Notes: a model not told the origin generated them from the sequence alone. Numbered from the stretch's first letter, positions 1 to 8,994 are shown. The stretch is DNA of 64,000 nt from an uncultured Bacteroidales bacterium (GCA_949291555.1 CASEWE010000004.1:1-64000), one strand, 5' to 3'. Made by a program: numbers and translations.

Positions 1-242
1 TGGAAGCCGCTGCAAGAAGGCAAAGAAGGCTGGCTGCAGCGCGGGGCGGGGCCATGGAAAACCGGTTTTCCCCTGCCCCGCCCCCCCCCGTTAGCGACCA
101 GTGCGCCCTGATGCCTTTCCCGGTACTGGCATCTGGGCCACATGTTAGCCACTGGGGCGGGGGGGGGAAAGGTAAAACGGTTTTCCCTTGGCCCCGCCCC
201 GCGCTGCAGCCAGCCTTCTTTGCCTTCTTGCAGCGGCTTCCA
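1..242. repeat. 54-bp perfect inverted repeat, arms 134 bp apart
   Basis: Bases 1-54 are the exact reverse complement of 189-242. The left arm touches the window edge, so the repeat may be longer. The spacer (55-188) is itself roughly symmetric: it holds AAAACCG/CGGTTTT blocks and opposing C9 and G9 runs, plus a short direct repeat starting GTTAGC. A third copy of the inner motif CCGCTGCAAGAAGG lies at 244-257. It lies downstream of the T9SS cargo gene that ends at 279. No protein in this stretch looks real. Confidence 0.85.
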
Positions 243-257
243 CCCGCTGCAAGAAGG
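223..257 (-). terminator. 14-bp hairpin after the T9SS cargo gene
   Basis: The arms 223-236 and 244-257 are perfectly complementary with a 7-base loop, starting 22 bases past the stop codon of the minus-strand gene at 279. No clear T-run follows, so termination is inferred. The right part of this hairpin overlaps the large inverted repeat. Confidence 0.5.
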
Positions 258-278
258 GCTTGGAATCCGGACAACGCT

Positions 279-2399
279 TTACAGGACGATTATTTTTTCC
301 CGTTTCATCCAGCCTTCTTTTGTTTCCAGAAGAAGGACATAGGTGCCTTTCCGGGAAAAACGGATCGTTTTTTCCCCTGCCTGGAGCGTTCGGGAAAAAA
401 GCTTTTTCCCTTCAAGGGAGAACAGGCTTGCCTTTAGCGGACGATCCGATTCTATGATGCAGGTTCCTCGGCAAGGATTCGGGTAGATTTTTGCCCGGAG
501 CGGCGTCTGGCTGTCCACGAGCCCGGCTTTCCGCAGGGTTTCGAAGTTCGGGCCTTCGCTCCAGGCGCTGGTGTCTCCTTCGTTGCACACCGCTGCTACC
601 CGCCATTGGTATAAAGTGCCTTCCTGTAGCGATTCGGTGAAGAATTCGCTGTTTTCCACGCGGGTTTGCAATTCCCATCCGAAGAGGTCTTTCACTTCCA
701 CAAGGAACGAGAAAGCATCGTGGACCCAGGCCGTCAAGACGGAATTTTCCCCGATTTCGAACACTTCCAGGTTTTCCGGAGGCGGGCAAGGGCGTTGGGG
801 AACCGTGTCCGGAAAGGCGGTATCGGGAGCGGCCTCGATCACGTAGGTGCGGTAATCGGAAGTGCCTGAAACAGGATTGAGGCCGGTATCGGCAAGATAA
901 AATTCCACGGGATAATATCCGGGACTTTGCCAGATAGGCTTGTAAACGAGTTCTTCTGTATAGAAAATACTGTCTCTTAACGAGATGGCTATTTTTCCGT
1001 TTTCCCCTGGAATGAAATTTTCGGTTTGGAAAGAAAATAAGGCATTGCCTTCTTGGTAGATTTCACCGGGGGCGGGACTTAGGATGCGGAGCCGGGAAGC
1101 GGGATGGTCGGCGTTTTGGACGATTACGGGGATTTCGAGCAGGATATCCCGGCTTTCTTCCGATAAGACGCGTATGGCGGGGAAGGTTGGGAAATGCGGC
1201 AAGGTATAGGATAGGTACAGGCGCACGGTGTCGTTGGCCCAGTCGGAGGTGTCGATGATGGATGGCGAGCAGTACAAGTCCATATCCGTGCTTTGCACCA
1301 GCAGGTTCCGGTCCATGTTTTTCCCGACGAGGCAGATTTTTCCATGGAGCGTCTCGCCCGTGTTTCCATGAAGGAAAACCGTATCGGGGGAGGCTTCCAG
1401 GCTTGGCGCGTTCTCGATATCGGGGAAGGTGAAGGGAAGAGAGGGCGCGAACCGTATTTGCCCGTCCGGGCACGCCCTGCCGATGTGCGCGGTGTAACTG
1501 CCACCGGGAGAGAGCGTTGTTAGATCTGTCCAAGCCGGGCTCCCTGCCTTTTTCAGGTATTCTTTCACGGTTTTTCCGGCGGAATCGATGCGGATATGTT
1601 TCCCGGCGCGGGCGCATTCGGATGATTCCTGCCAGGAGAGCCTTAGCCATGCCGGCATCGAGGGATGGGCTTCGGCGGCGAGGTTGAAAGGCAGGTCGCA
1701 TCCGGAGTCAGGGCTCTCGTTTCCATAATGGTAGGTTACGCGCAAACGGTCGATGTAGCATTGGTCGTCGGCGGGGATCCGGATGCGGAAATACGCGGGC
1801 AGCGGGCCGTCAAGGACAGGGACGTTCAAGGAATCGAGCGAAGAAAAGTCCAGTCCCGCTTGTGTCATGGAATCGTTGCTGGCGTAAGGTTCGAGGTCCC
1901 CGTCTTTGTAGTAAGAAGAAAAGCGTAGGGTGTCGAGGCGGCTTTCGCCTGTGTGCACGATTATATGGGAGTTCTTGCTTTTATCGTACCGGGCTCCGCG
2001 GAGCAAGAGGCTTATCGAGGATGGAGCGGTTCCGGAGGGGGGAAGGCTTATGCGGATTTCTCCCTCGGAGGAGGAAGACGCAACTTTCACGCATTTGCGC
2101 GAACTGTAGGCTTTCCCGGAAAATTCCAAGGCATCGGAAGTCGAGGCAGCCGCTTTCGAGCTGTTCCACGCATTGTTGCAATGGGTGAAATCTTCTTGGA
2201 AAACGATGCTTTGCGTTTGCGCCAAGGCCGGGCCGGCCACAAGGAAAGAAGTGAGCGTAAAGGGGATGAATAGCGGATAAGGGATTTTGCAAATCCATTT
2301 GTTTTTCCGAAAAAGGGTTTTCCAGAACGCGGTGTTCGGGAATCTTTTCCCGTGCGGGTGGAGGCAGGAGAAGGCTTTCCCAGGCAAGTCGTTTCTCAT
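279..2399 (-). CDS. Secreted multidomain protein with T9SS type A sorting domain
   Basis: A 706-residue protein. The first in-frame ATG is at 2399; the frame extends to a TTG at 2435 but that start is less likely. A long basic N-terminal region precedes a hydrophobic stretch ending near ALAQ (about residues 45-61), a signal peptide of unusual length. The middle looks beta-rich: a carbohydrate-binding-like N-terminal part, then fibronectin type III-like segments, the last with the typical YQWRVAAVC pattern. The C-terminus (last 75 residues) has the features of a T9SS type A sorting domain: an IYPNPCRG block, then SLEGKKLFS and a final KREKIIVL. By family knowledge it would be exported by the Sec system and then by T9SS to the surface or medium. 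No catalytic motif was recognised, so its role (adhesin, binding protein) is unknown. Confidence 0.8.
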   Translation of the reverse strand: MRNDLPGKAFSCLHPHGKRFPNTAFWKTLFRKNKWICKIPYPLFIPFTLTSFLVAGPALAQTQSIVFQEDFTHCNNAWNSSKAAASTSDALEFSGKAYSSRKCVKVASSSSEGEIRISLPPSGTAPSSISLLLRGARYDKSKNSHIIVHTGESRLDTLRFSSYYKDGDLEPYASNDSMTQAGLDFSSLDSLNVPVLDGPLPAYFRIRIPADDQCYIDRLRVTYHYGNESPDSGCDLPFNLAAEAHPSMPAWLRLSWQESSECARAGKHIRIDSAGKTVKEYLKKAGSPAWTDLTTLSPGGSYTAHIGRACPDGQIRFAPSLPFTFPDIENAPSLEASPDTVFLHGNTGETLHGKICLVGKNMDRNLLVQSTDMDLYCSPSIIDTSDWANDTVRLYLSYTLPHFPTFPAIRVLSEESRDILLEIPVIVQNADHPASRLRILSPAPGEIYQEGNALFSFQTENFIPGENGKIAISLRDSIFYTEELVYKPIWQSPGYYPVEFYLADTGLNPVSGTSDYRTYVIEAAPDTAFPDTVPQRPCPPPENLEVFEIGENSVLTAWVHDAFSFLVEVKDLFGWELQTRVENSEFFTESLQEGTLYQWRVAAVCNEGDTSAWSEGPNFETLRKAGLVDSQTPLRAKIYPNPCRGTCIIESDRPLKASLFSLEGKKLFSRTLQAGEKTIRFSRKGTYVLLLETKEGWMKREKIIVL

Positions 2400-2810
2400 G
2401 GCGGCAGTTATTGGTTTTGATGAAGAATATGACAATCCAATAACGCCTCGAAAGCGGTTTTATCGTATGGCTTAGCGTAAAATATTTATTTAAAGGGAAA
2501 TAAAGTGATAAAGCCCTGAAAAGCGGTAAGACCCGCAAAGAGGAATATGACTATTCGATCGGGTGGACGGCGGGTGCGTTGAGGAAATAACCGTTCCTGT
2601 CAGCTCTGTTGGGCTGTCAGCTTGAAACGCAGGACGGGTGCGTTGAGGAAAATGACCGTCTTCATCCGGGGATTCCCTTTCCCGCGGCTGCGGGAAAGGG
2701 AATCCCCGGATGAAGACGGCGTCCGGGTTCAAGCGGATTCCCGGGTGGTGCAAGGCTATCCCCCATCGCAAAGCGAGGCCTATTGCCGCAAGGCGGGAAT
2801 CTTGATGCTT
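2400..2810. other. Intergenic stretch with repeats and a giant hairpin
   Basis: No gene is seen. The left part (2440-2560) is AT-richer and probably holds the promoter of the minus-strand cargo gene. Two near-identical direct repeats built on GGGTGCGTTGAGGAAA start near 2569 and 2636. The second runs straight into the 30-bp hairpin at 2656-2719. Confidence 0.6.
2656..2719. terminator. 30-bp perfect hairpin with a 4-base loop
   Basis: Arms 2656-2685 and 2690-2719 are exact reverse complements with loop GGCT. It lies 91 bases past the stop of the minus-strand flavoprotein gene. On that strand it is followed by a weak T-rich stretch (TCATTTTCC), so it may terminate transcription. The stem is much longer than usual for intrinsic terminators. 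Confidence 0.6.
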
Positions 2811-3785
2811 TTACTGCTTGCCCCCGAAATATTTGAGGAACTGGGTGCGTTCGAAGATATTGACCCCTTCCACGTCTTTGGCTTTCATTTTCCCCTTGAA
2901 ATCGGAGATTTGGCCGTAGCCGTGCCGTTCCATCCATTCTCGCAGCCCTTCGAGCATGGCTTGCAGGCGGGCCGGGCCATCTTTGTACAGCACGCTGCAG
3001 ACTTCCACGGCACTGGCTCCGGCCAGCAAGGCTTTGATCATGCTTTCGGCATTGTTGACGCCTCCGGAAGCGGCGTAATCGATGTTCCCGACAGCCGTGG
3101 CCGCAATCCCGATCCAGCGCAAGGCATTGGACAATTCCCCGCCTTCGCTCAGGACCGGGCCGCTTGTGTAAGCGAGGTTTTCGATGTCGATGTCGGTCTG
3201 GTAAAACCGGTTGAAAAGCACCACGCCTTTTGCCCCCGTGGCATGGAGACGGTCTATCAAGGCGATAGGGTTGGTGAGGTTGTTGCCCAATTTCACGATT
3301 ACCGGGATGGACACTTGGGAGAGGACATGCTTGAGTATGTCCACGTGGCGTTGCTCGAATGCGCCGTATGTGTAATCGATACGGGTCTGGATTGCCATCA
3401 GGTTGAGTTCGATCGCATCGGCTCCGGCTTCTTGGATCATTTTCGCGAAATCGGCCCATTCCTTGTCGGTGTAACAGTTGATGCTGGCAATGATCGGGAT
3501 ACTGCATGCAGCCTTGCTGTCTTTTATCAGGCGCGTGTATTCTTCCAGGTAGTGGGCGCGCAGGTAGCCCGACAGGTAGTCGTTGGCATCGGGATGCTCC
3601 TCGCTCATGATATGGGCGCTTTCCCAAAGAATTTGTTCTTCGAAAAGGGACTTCAGCACGATGGCTCCGGCGCCGGCCTTTTCCCATTCCTGGTTTTTCG
3701 AGGCATTGTCCGTGAGATTGGAACTGCTCACGATGAAGGGATTTTTCAGTTGAAGGCCGGCAAAGGTTGTTTTCAAATCGCTCAT
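2811..3785 (-). CDS. Dihydroorotate dehydrogenase-like flavoprotein
   Basis: 324 residues from the ATG at 3785; the frame is open much further upstream but that part is antisense to clpX. It resembles class 1 dihydroorotate dehydrogenases: an N-terminal LKNPFIVSSSNLTD block, an internal IPVIVKLGNN strand and a C-terminal FMN-phosphate region (ASGGVNN, then LLAGASAVEV). The segment that in true PyrD reads like ELNxSCPN is here ELNLMAIQT, so the usual catalytic loop is not conserved. It is best called a PyrD paralogue, found in many Bacteroidetes, that binds FMN but has an uncertain substrate; a role in pyrimidine metabolism is not shown. It is divergent from clpX and has its own -7 box at 3897-3904, which lies in the same core as the 83-bp repeats. 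Confidence 0.8.
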   Translation of the reverse strand: MSDLKTTFAGLQLKNPFIVSSSNLTDNASKNQEWEKAGAGAIVLKSLFEEQILWESAHIMSEEHPDANDYLSGYLRAHYLEEYTRLIKDSKAACSIPIIASINCYTDKEWADFAKMIQEAGADAIELNLMAIQTRIDYTYGAFEQRHVDILKHVLSQVSIPVIVKLGNNLTNPIALIDRLHATGAKGVVLFNRFYQTDIDIENLAYTSGPVLSEGGELSNALRWIGIAATAVGNIDYAASGGVNNAESMIKALLAGASAVEVCSVLYKDGPARLQAMLEGLREWMERHGYGQISDFKGKMKAKDVEGVNIFERTQFLKYFGGKQ

Positions 3786-3896
3786 GGCAGGTAAGTGTTT
3801 TTCCAGTGTTGTTTTCGTTGAATCGGCAGCTTGCAGGCGCGGAGCCTGTTGTCGGTCCGCGGGGCTTTGCGTGCCGCACGGGGTGAAAACCCGGCA

Positions 3897-3904
3897 CAAA
3901 GATA
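3897..3904 (-). promoter_or_regulatory. -7 box (TATCTTTG) of the flavoprotein gene
   Basis: On the minus strand TATCTTTG is preceded by CTCGCCTTTCAT, the same upstream context as in the 83-bp repeat units and the argS promoter. It lies 111 bases before the ATG. No TTTG is seen at -33. Confidence 0.6.
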
Positions 3905-4078
3905 ATGAAAGGCGAGGGCCGGGCCCATCGAAAGATTGCATTGGCGTTGGCCGGCCCGCCCGCCAGCCGGGTCCCGCCCTCGCCCACGTTGGGGGTAGCC
4001 GGGGGGGGGCGCTGCGGCCGCGACGCGTTGCACTGCCTTGTTCCGGATCATGCCGGAACGGCCCATGGCAAAATGACG

Positions 4079-4086
4079 TATATTTG
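4079..4086 (+). promoter_or_regulatory. -7 box (TATATTTG) of clpX
   Basis: TATATTTG fits the Bacteroidetes TAnnTTTG -7 consensus and lies 12 bases before the clpX ATG, giving a very short leader. A -33 TTTG is not obvious. Confidence 0.6.
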
Positions 4087-4098
4087 CAATTTCGTATT

Positions 4099-5430
4099 AT
4101 GATGAAGAGAGAAGACGAGAAGCCTGCCGCGAGGAAAACCTCGGGGGCTAAAGCATCCGGGAAAGGGGATTCCGGTTCCGGGGCAAAGAAAAGGAAAGGG
4201 AAAACCTGTTCGTTCTGCGGAAAAGAAATAAGCCCGTTCGAGCCGGTTGTCCAAGGAGTCGATGGGGCTATCCTTTGCATGAATTGCGAGGATCTGGCCC
4301 ACCGGTATTTCGAGGAATTGCGGAGGGAATACCAGGCTGGAGAAGAGATGGAAGCTATTCCGCTCAAGAAACCGCAGGAAATCAAAGCTTTCCTCGACCA
4401 GTACGTCATCGGCCAGGATGCGGCCAAACGGATTTTGTCCGTTGCGGTGTACAATCATTACAAACGCCTCAATTACTTGGCATGCCATGAGGGGAATTCC
4501 GAAACGGAGATCGAAAAGTCGAACGTGCTCATGGTCGGGCCGACCGGGACGGGAAAGACCTTGCTGGCCCGCAGCATAGCGCGTCTGCTGAAAGTTCCTT
4601 TCTGCATTGCCGATGCTACCGTGCTGACGGAAGCCGGTTATGTGGGCGAAGATGTGGAAACGATCCTGAGCCGCTTGCTCCAGGCGGCCGATTACGATGT
4701 GAAACAGGCGGAGAGGGGCATCGTTTTTATCGATGAAATCGACAAGATAGCCCGCAAGTCGGGCAATCCGTCCATTACCCGCGATGTTTCAGGCGAAGGC
4801 GTGCAGCAGGCCCTGCTCAAGTTGCTGGAAGGCACCGAGTCGCTTGTCCCGCCGAAAGGGGGCCGGAAGCATCCCAATGCAGACATGGTGAAGGTAAATA
4901 CCAGCAATATTTTGTTCATAGCCAGCGGATCTTTCGACGGGATCGAACGGAATATCGCTTCCCGCCTGCGCATGAAGGAGGTAGGGTATAGGAAAAGCGA
5001 AGACAGGACGGAGGTCGCCCAGGATGAAAAACTCCTGCAGTATGTGGCTCCCCAGGATCTCCGGGCTTACGGGCTTATTCCGGAACTGATAGGGCGTCTT
5101 CCGGTCATCACCCACTTGGAAGCCTTGGACAAGGAGGCCTTGCTGAGCGTGCTTACCGAGCCGAAAAACGCCTTGGTACGGCAGTACAAGCAGCTTTTCA
5201 AGATGGATGGCGTGGATCTGGACTTTGCTCCGGGCGTATACGGTTTCATTGCCGACAAGGCCATCGAATACCGTCTTGGCGCACGGGGATTGCGCAGCAT
5301 CATGGAAGTGGTGATGGGCGATTTGATGTACCAGCTGCCATCGCAGGAGGTTTCGCGTTACCTCGTGACGGAAGATTACGTGAAAGAGCACTTGGGGAAA
5401 GGCATTTTTGACAGACTCAAAAACAGTTGA
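4099..5430 (+). CDS. clpX: ATP-dependent Clp protease ATP-binding subunit ClpX
   Basis: 443 residues from the first of two adjacent ATGs (4099, 4102). An unstructured basic N-terminal stretch of about 35 residues is followed by the four-cysteine zinc-binding domain (Cys37, Cys40, Cys60, Cys63). The AAA+ module has Walker A GPTGTGKT, Walker B IVFIDEIDK, the pore-loop context YVGEDVE and the sensor-2 block LGARGLR. ClpX is a hexameric unfoldase that recognises substrates and feeds them to the ClpP protease in the cytoplasm. ClpP is not in this window; in many Bacteroidetes clpP lies next to clpX, but here the upstream neighbour is a divergent flavoprotein gene. The promoter box is at 4079. A T9SS cargo gene starts one base after its stop and may be co-transcribed. 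Confidence 0.95.
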   Translation: MMKREDEKPAARKTSGAKASGKGDSGSGAKKRKGKTCSFCGKEISPFEPVVQGVDGAILCMNCEDLAHRYFEELRREYQAGEEMEAIPLKKPQEIKAFLDQYVIGQDAAKRILSVAVYNHYKRLNYLACHEGNSETEIEKSNVLMVGPTGTGKTLLARSIARLLKVPFCIADATVLTEAGYVGEDVETILSRLLQAADYDVKQAERGIVFIDEIDKIARKSGNPSITRDVSGEGVQQALLKLLEGTESLVPPKGGRKHPNADMVKVNTSNILFIASGSFDGIERNIASRLRMKEVGYRKSEDRTEVAQDEKLLQYVAPQDLRAYGLIPELIGRLPVITHLEALDKEALLSVLTEPKNALVRQYKQLFKMDGVDLDFAPGVYGFIADKAIEYRLGARGLRSIMEVVMGDLMYQLPSQEVSRYLVTEDYVKEHLGKGIFDRLKNS

Positions 5431-5431
5431 T

Positions 5432-6781
5432 ATGAAATATTCTGGCCGAATCCGCTGGATAGGGACGATCTTGTTTCTTTTCCCGGCCTTGGCGATGGCC
5501 CGGCCGGACTGGTTCCGTGAACTTTTCAGGAACCAGCCCGCGCAAAAGGAACCCAAGGCTGCAGCGGTGGTAATCCGGTACGATGCCAACGTGCTTTGCC
5601 TCGGTTCCTATTGCAACTTGGAAATGGATCATTCGGCTTACGGCCCGGGTACCGATTTGCATTATACATGGCTCCTGCTTTCCGATGGAACGGTTGTGGG
5701 GCGGGAAAAGACGCTTACTTTCACGCCCGGGATGGAATCCGTTTACGGGCTTTGCGCTGTTCTGGAAGACATGGGGAAGGAGGTAGGGCGTGATACTTTG
5801 CAGATCTATGTCACGCATGTGCCCGAGTACCAGCCTGTTCCCGACACGGTTTGTTACGGGATGGAAGCTACGGTAGGCGTGGAGGGAGGCCGGTATTGGG
5901 CTTGGAGCACCGGAGGGACAACGCAGTTTGTCAATGTCCGTCCGGCGGAGACAACGACTTATTATTTCCGCGTATCGGAATACCCGATAGCTGAATACGG
6001 GTATGAAAATGCTTGCTATGCGGAAGATTCGGTGCATGTTGCGGTTCTGGATTCCGCTGTTTTCACCATCGAAGGCCCGGGCGGGATTTGCCAAGGGGTT
6101 CCGGTTACTTTGGAGGTGAAAGGCGGTAGCGATATTCTTTGGAACGGAGTTCCGGGAGATGCCCGTCACAGTTTCGTGGCGGAACGCGATACGGGGATTC
6201 GTGTCACGGCTACCGACCGCCACGGGTGCCGGGACACGAAGGAATGGCAGATAGAGCTTGTCGATCGCCCGGAAGGCCGGATCATGGCTTATGTGGACGG
6301 GGAGGACGTCGACTCGGTCTGCTTGGGCAAGAGCGTGCGGCTGGAAGTGGACTCCCGGCAAGCGGATCGTTTCCGCTGGTTTACGCGTGATACGGCCGTA
6401 TCGATCGAATTGGAACCGAAGTCCGCGTTTTTGGCATGGTGCGACTTGTTTTCCGGGCCTTCGGATCAATGCAGCACCCGCATACAGCGGGAAATCCTTG
6501 TGCGCAATTGCAACCGGGTGTATTTTGCCAACGGCTTTGTCCCGGGCGGGTTTACCAAGACATTCGGCCCCATAGGGGTAGAAGACAGCACCCGGCAATA
6601 TTACTTTGCGGTGTTCAACAGGAACGGGACGATGGTCTTTTCCACGACCGAGTTTTCGCAAGGCTGGGATGGGCGTTACAAAGGGAAGGACGCAGAAGCC
6701 GGCACATACGTGTATGTGTTCCGGGAAACTTACGAGCATTTTTCCTGGACGAAGCGGGGTACGTTCACGCTTGTGCGTTGA
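5432..6781 (+). CDS. Secreted protein with T9SS type B (gliding-motility-associated) C-terminal domain
   Basis: 449 residues. The start at 5432 is one base after the clpX stop. It begins with a signal peptide (residues 1-22, ending ALAMA). The body has Ig/PKD-like repeats with WSTGGTTQFVNV and the FTIEGPGGICQGVPV style seen in large Bacteroidetes surface proteins. The last 85 residues form a type B sorting domain: FVPGGF, then YFAVFNRNGTMVF, WDGRYKGKDAEAGTYVYVF and a final RGTFTLVR. By family knowledge the protein is exported by T9SS and often needs a PorP/SprF-type partner, which is not in this window. The type A tail of the cargo at 279-2399 differs clearly. Function unknown; adhesion is plausible. 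Confidence 0.85.
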   Translation: MKYSGRIRWIGTILFLFPALAMARPDWFRELFRNQPAQKEPKAAAVVIRYDANVLCLGSYCNLEMDHSAYGPGTDLHYTWLLLSDGTVVGREKTLTFTPGMESVYGLCAVLEDMGKEVGRDTLQIYVTHVPEYQPVPDTVCYGMEATVGVEGGRYWAWSTGGTTQFVNVRPAETTTYYFRVSEYPIAEYGYENACYAEDSVHVAVLDSAVFTIEGPGGICQGVPVTLEVKGGSDILWNGVPGDARHSFVAERDTGIRVTATDRHGCRDTKEWQIELVDRPEGRIMAYVDGEDVDSVCLGKSVRLEVDSRQADRFRWFTRDTAVSIELEPKSAFLAWCDLFSGPSDQCSTRIQREILVRNCNRVYFANGFVPGGFTKTFGPIGVEDSTRQYYFAVFNRNGTMVFSTTEFSQGWDGRYKGKDAEAGTYVYVFRETYEHFSWTKRGTFTLVR

Positions 6782-6970
6782 AGGCCTTTCCTTCCATGGG
6801 GAGCGCGGCTTGGCGAAAAAGGTGCTTGCAGGATGATTTCCCAGGTGCAGGCACCGAATCCCATGCCCTCGTTCCGGAAGCGGACAGGAATGCCGCGCTA
6901 TGGGCGGAGGGCCTTGCCGGACTGCATGAATGCAGGAGAACGGAGCGGATCGGGGAATCCGAAGCGGATC

Positions 6971-8305
6971 TTATTTGCCGAGCAAGCGGAACATGTTTTT
7001 CTTGTAGGCTTCCACGCCGGGCTGGTCGAACGGGTTGATGTCCATGGCGTAACCGCTCAAGGCGCAAGCGTATTCGAAAAAATAGAGAAGCTGTCCTAAC
7101 GAAGCTTCGTCCAGAGAGGGGATCCTTATGCGCAATACCGGAACACCCCCCTCTTGGGAATGAGCCATGCAAGTGCCTTCCTCGGCTTTCTCGTTGACGA
7201 AGGAAACCCGTTTTCCGGCCACGAAGTCCATTCCGTCGAGATTTTCCTCGTCGCAAGGGATTTCCACGCGCGAATTTCCTTCTTGAAGGCTCAGGAGGGT
7301 TTCGAGGAACAGCCTTTCCCCGTCCTGGATGTACTGGCCCAAGGAATGAAGGTCGGTTGTAAAGGCTGCTTGTGCAGGGAAAAGCCCTTTGTGCTGCTTT
7401 CCCTCGCTTTCCCCGAAAAGCTGCGTCCACCATTGGCATAGGTAGTGGAACCGGGAATCGAAGCTGGAAAGCAATTCGATTTTCTTTCCTTTTCCCTGAT
7501 AGAGGAATTGGCGGAAAAGGGCATATTGGGCGGCGATGTTCGAACTCCAGTCGAGATTTTCCCCCGAAAGGCGCTGGCGCATCCGCTGCGCTCCCCGGGC
7601 CAGGGCCCGGATATCGATTCCGGCTACGGCCAAGGGGAACAGGCCTACGGGGGTCAGGACGGAAAACCGGCCGCCCACGTTGTCGGGAACCACGTAAGAA
7701 GTGTATCCTTCCTGGTCGGCTAAAATCTTGAGCGCGCCTTTGGCTTTGTCGGTAATGGCCACGATGCGCCGCCTTGCTTCGGCTTTCCCGTATTTTTTCT
7801 CCAGATGGCCTCTCAGAAGCCGGAACGCGATGGCCGGCTCGGTCGTGGTTCCCGATTTGGAAATGACGCAGAGGGTATATTCGAAGCGGTCGAGCGAAGC
7901 AAGGAGCTCGGCCATGTAGTCTTCGCCCAGATGGTGTCCCGCGTAAAGCACGAGCGGGGAATCCGGAAGAGCGGGAGCCAATTGCGGTTTGAGCGCCTCG
8001 ATGACAGCCCGGGCGCCGAGGTAGGAGCCTCCGATGCCGATGCAGACGAAAACATGGGACTTTTTCCGGAATTCAGCCGCTTTTTCCAAAATAGGGGCCA
8101 AGGCTTCTTCGGTGAGCATTTCCGGAAGGCGGAGCCACCCTAGGAAATCGTTCCCGGGGCCGGTTCCATCGAGCAGGATCCGCCGCGCGTGCTCTATTTT
8201 TTCTTTCAAAGGAAGCATGTCTTGGGAAAAGTCCCCGGCGATAGCCGCTTGGAGCGATTTCCCGGCTTCCAGTCCGAACCGGAAATCCAGGCTGATGTCT
8301 TTCAT
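6971..8305 (-). CDS. pgi: Glucose-6-phosphate isomerase
   Basis: 444 residues from the ATG at 8305, the usual length of short bacterial Pgi. Upstream in-frame codons to 8518 run into the promoter region and are not used. Signature blocks are visible: FVCIGIGGSYLGARAVIE (active-site loop), the phosphate-binding VISKSGTTTEPAIAF, VVPDNVGGRFSVLTPVGLFP, and GESEGKQHKG with the catalytic Glu region. It interconverts glucose-6-phosphate and fructose-6-phosphate in the cytoplasm. It is transcribed alone on the minus strand, divergent from the DUF6913 gene; its likely -7 box is at 8363-8370. Confidence 0.95.
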   Translation of the reverse strand: MKDISLDFRFGLEAGKSLQAAIAGDFSQDMLPLKEKIEHARRILLDGTGPGNDFLGWLRLPEMLTEEALAPILEKAAEFRKKSHVFVCIGIGGSYLGARAVIEALKPQLAPALPDSPLVLYAGHHLGEDYMAELLASLDRFEYTLCVISKSGTTTEPAIAFRLLRGHLEKKYGKAEARRRIVAITDKAKGALKILADQEGYTSYVVPDNVGGRFSVLTPVGLFPLAVAGIDIRALARGAQRMRQRLSGENLDWSSNIAAQYALFRQFLYQGKGKKIELLSSFDSRFHYLCQWWTQLFGESEGKQHKGLFPAQAAFTTDLHSLGQYIQDGERLFLETLLSLQEGNSRVEIPCDEENLDGMDFVAGKRVSFVNEKAEEGTCMAHSQEGGVPVLRIRIPSLDEASLGQLLYFFEYACALSGYAMDINPFDQPGVEAYKKNMFRLLGK

Positions 8306-8362
8306 GCAAGTGCTTTTGTTGTCTCTCGATGAAGGGAAAGCCCTTTCTATGGGCATCAAGCG

Positions 8363-8370
8363 CAAAGTTA
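8363..8370 (-). promoter_or_regulatory. -7 box (TAACTTTG) of pgi
   Basis: TAACTTTG on the minus strand, 57 bases upstream of the pgi ATG. It shares the intergenic gap with the divergent promoter at 8379-8409. Confidence 0.55.
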
Positions 8371-8378
8371 CGCATGTT

Positions 8379-8409
8379 TTTGCAGAAACAGGCATTTGTT
8401 GTACTTTTA
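8379..8409 (+). promoter_or_regulatory. Promoter of the DUF6913-like gene
   Basis: TTTG at 8379-8382, a 19-base spacer, then TACTTTTA at 8402-8409. The last base departs from the TAnnTTTG consensus. The ATG follows 16 bases later. Confidence 0.5.
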
Positions 8410-8425
8410 TCGGGGAAAAGCGCGT

Positions 8426-8977
8426 ATGTTTGAAGCGATAAAAAGAAGATGCTGGCGGAGGAAGTTCCGCCGCAACCTTGCGCGAGGTTGCACGGGCCGC
8501 CAGGCTTGCAGGATGCATGAGGCGGCTTCGGTGGGCATTTATTATTCATACGGGGATCTTCAGGAATGGGAGCGCCTGTTATCCTTGTTGAAGGAATCCT
8601 GGTCGACGGGCAGGCAGGTTCATCTGCTGGTGTACGCGCCCGGGCCGTCCGCCCCCCCGGTGCCCGAGCGGTTCCCTTTCCCGGTATCGGTCATGGGCGC
8701 CGAGGATCTGGACTTTTGCCAGATGCCCAAAACGGGGAAAAAGGCGAGGCTTGCCGGTTTCTTCTCCCGCGGGTACGACTTGTTCATCGATTTCAGCCCC
8801 CGTTTCCACTGGGTCGATGCCGGCGTGGTCTCTTCCGTGAAAGCCAAGATGAAAGTGGGCAAGGGCGATCCTTGGGGCACATTGGCCAACGATTTGATCC
8901 TGTCTCCAAGGGAGGGGGCTTCTTACGTGGAGGCGTTCGCGGAATCGGTAAAAACGTATTTATCTGTTTTCAAGTGA
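8426..8977 (+). CDS. DUF6913-like conserved Bacteroidetes protein
   Basis: 183 residues from the ATG at 8426. A very basic N-terminal segment (KRRCWRRKFRRN) is followed by an alpha/beta domain beginning VGIYYSYGD, with LFIDFSP and KVGKGDPWGTLANDLIL further on. This layout fits the family of small Bacteroidetes proteins named DUF6913, which have no known function. The frame can be extended to a TTG near 8396, but that lies inside the promoter, so the ATG is preferred. It is followed by dapA 17 bases downstream, which suggests one transcript. No signal peptide or membrane span is seen; the basic N-terminus could bind nucleic acid or membrane, but that is a guess. Confidence 0.7.
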   Translation: MFEAIKRRCWRRKFRRNLARGCTGRQACRMHEAASVGIYYSYGDLQEWERLLSLLKESWSTGRQVHLLVYAPGPSAPPVPERFPFPVSVMGAEDLDFCQMPKTGKKARLAGFFSRGYDLFIDFSPRFHWVDAGVVSSVKAKMKVGKGDPWGTLANDLILSPREGASYVEAFAESVKTYLSVFK

Positions 8978-8994
8978 TTTTAAATTGATTTTTT

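Noticed and set aside
3786-4454. N-terminal extension of the flavoprotein frame
   Set aside because: It overlaps clpX in antisense and has no similarity to the family; the ATG at 3785 starts the conserved domain.
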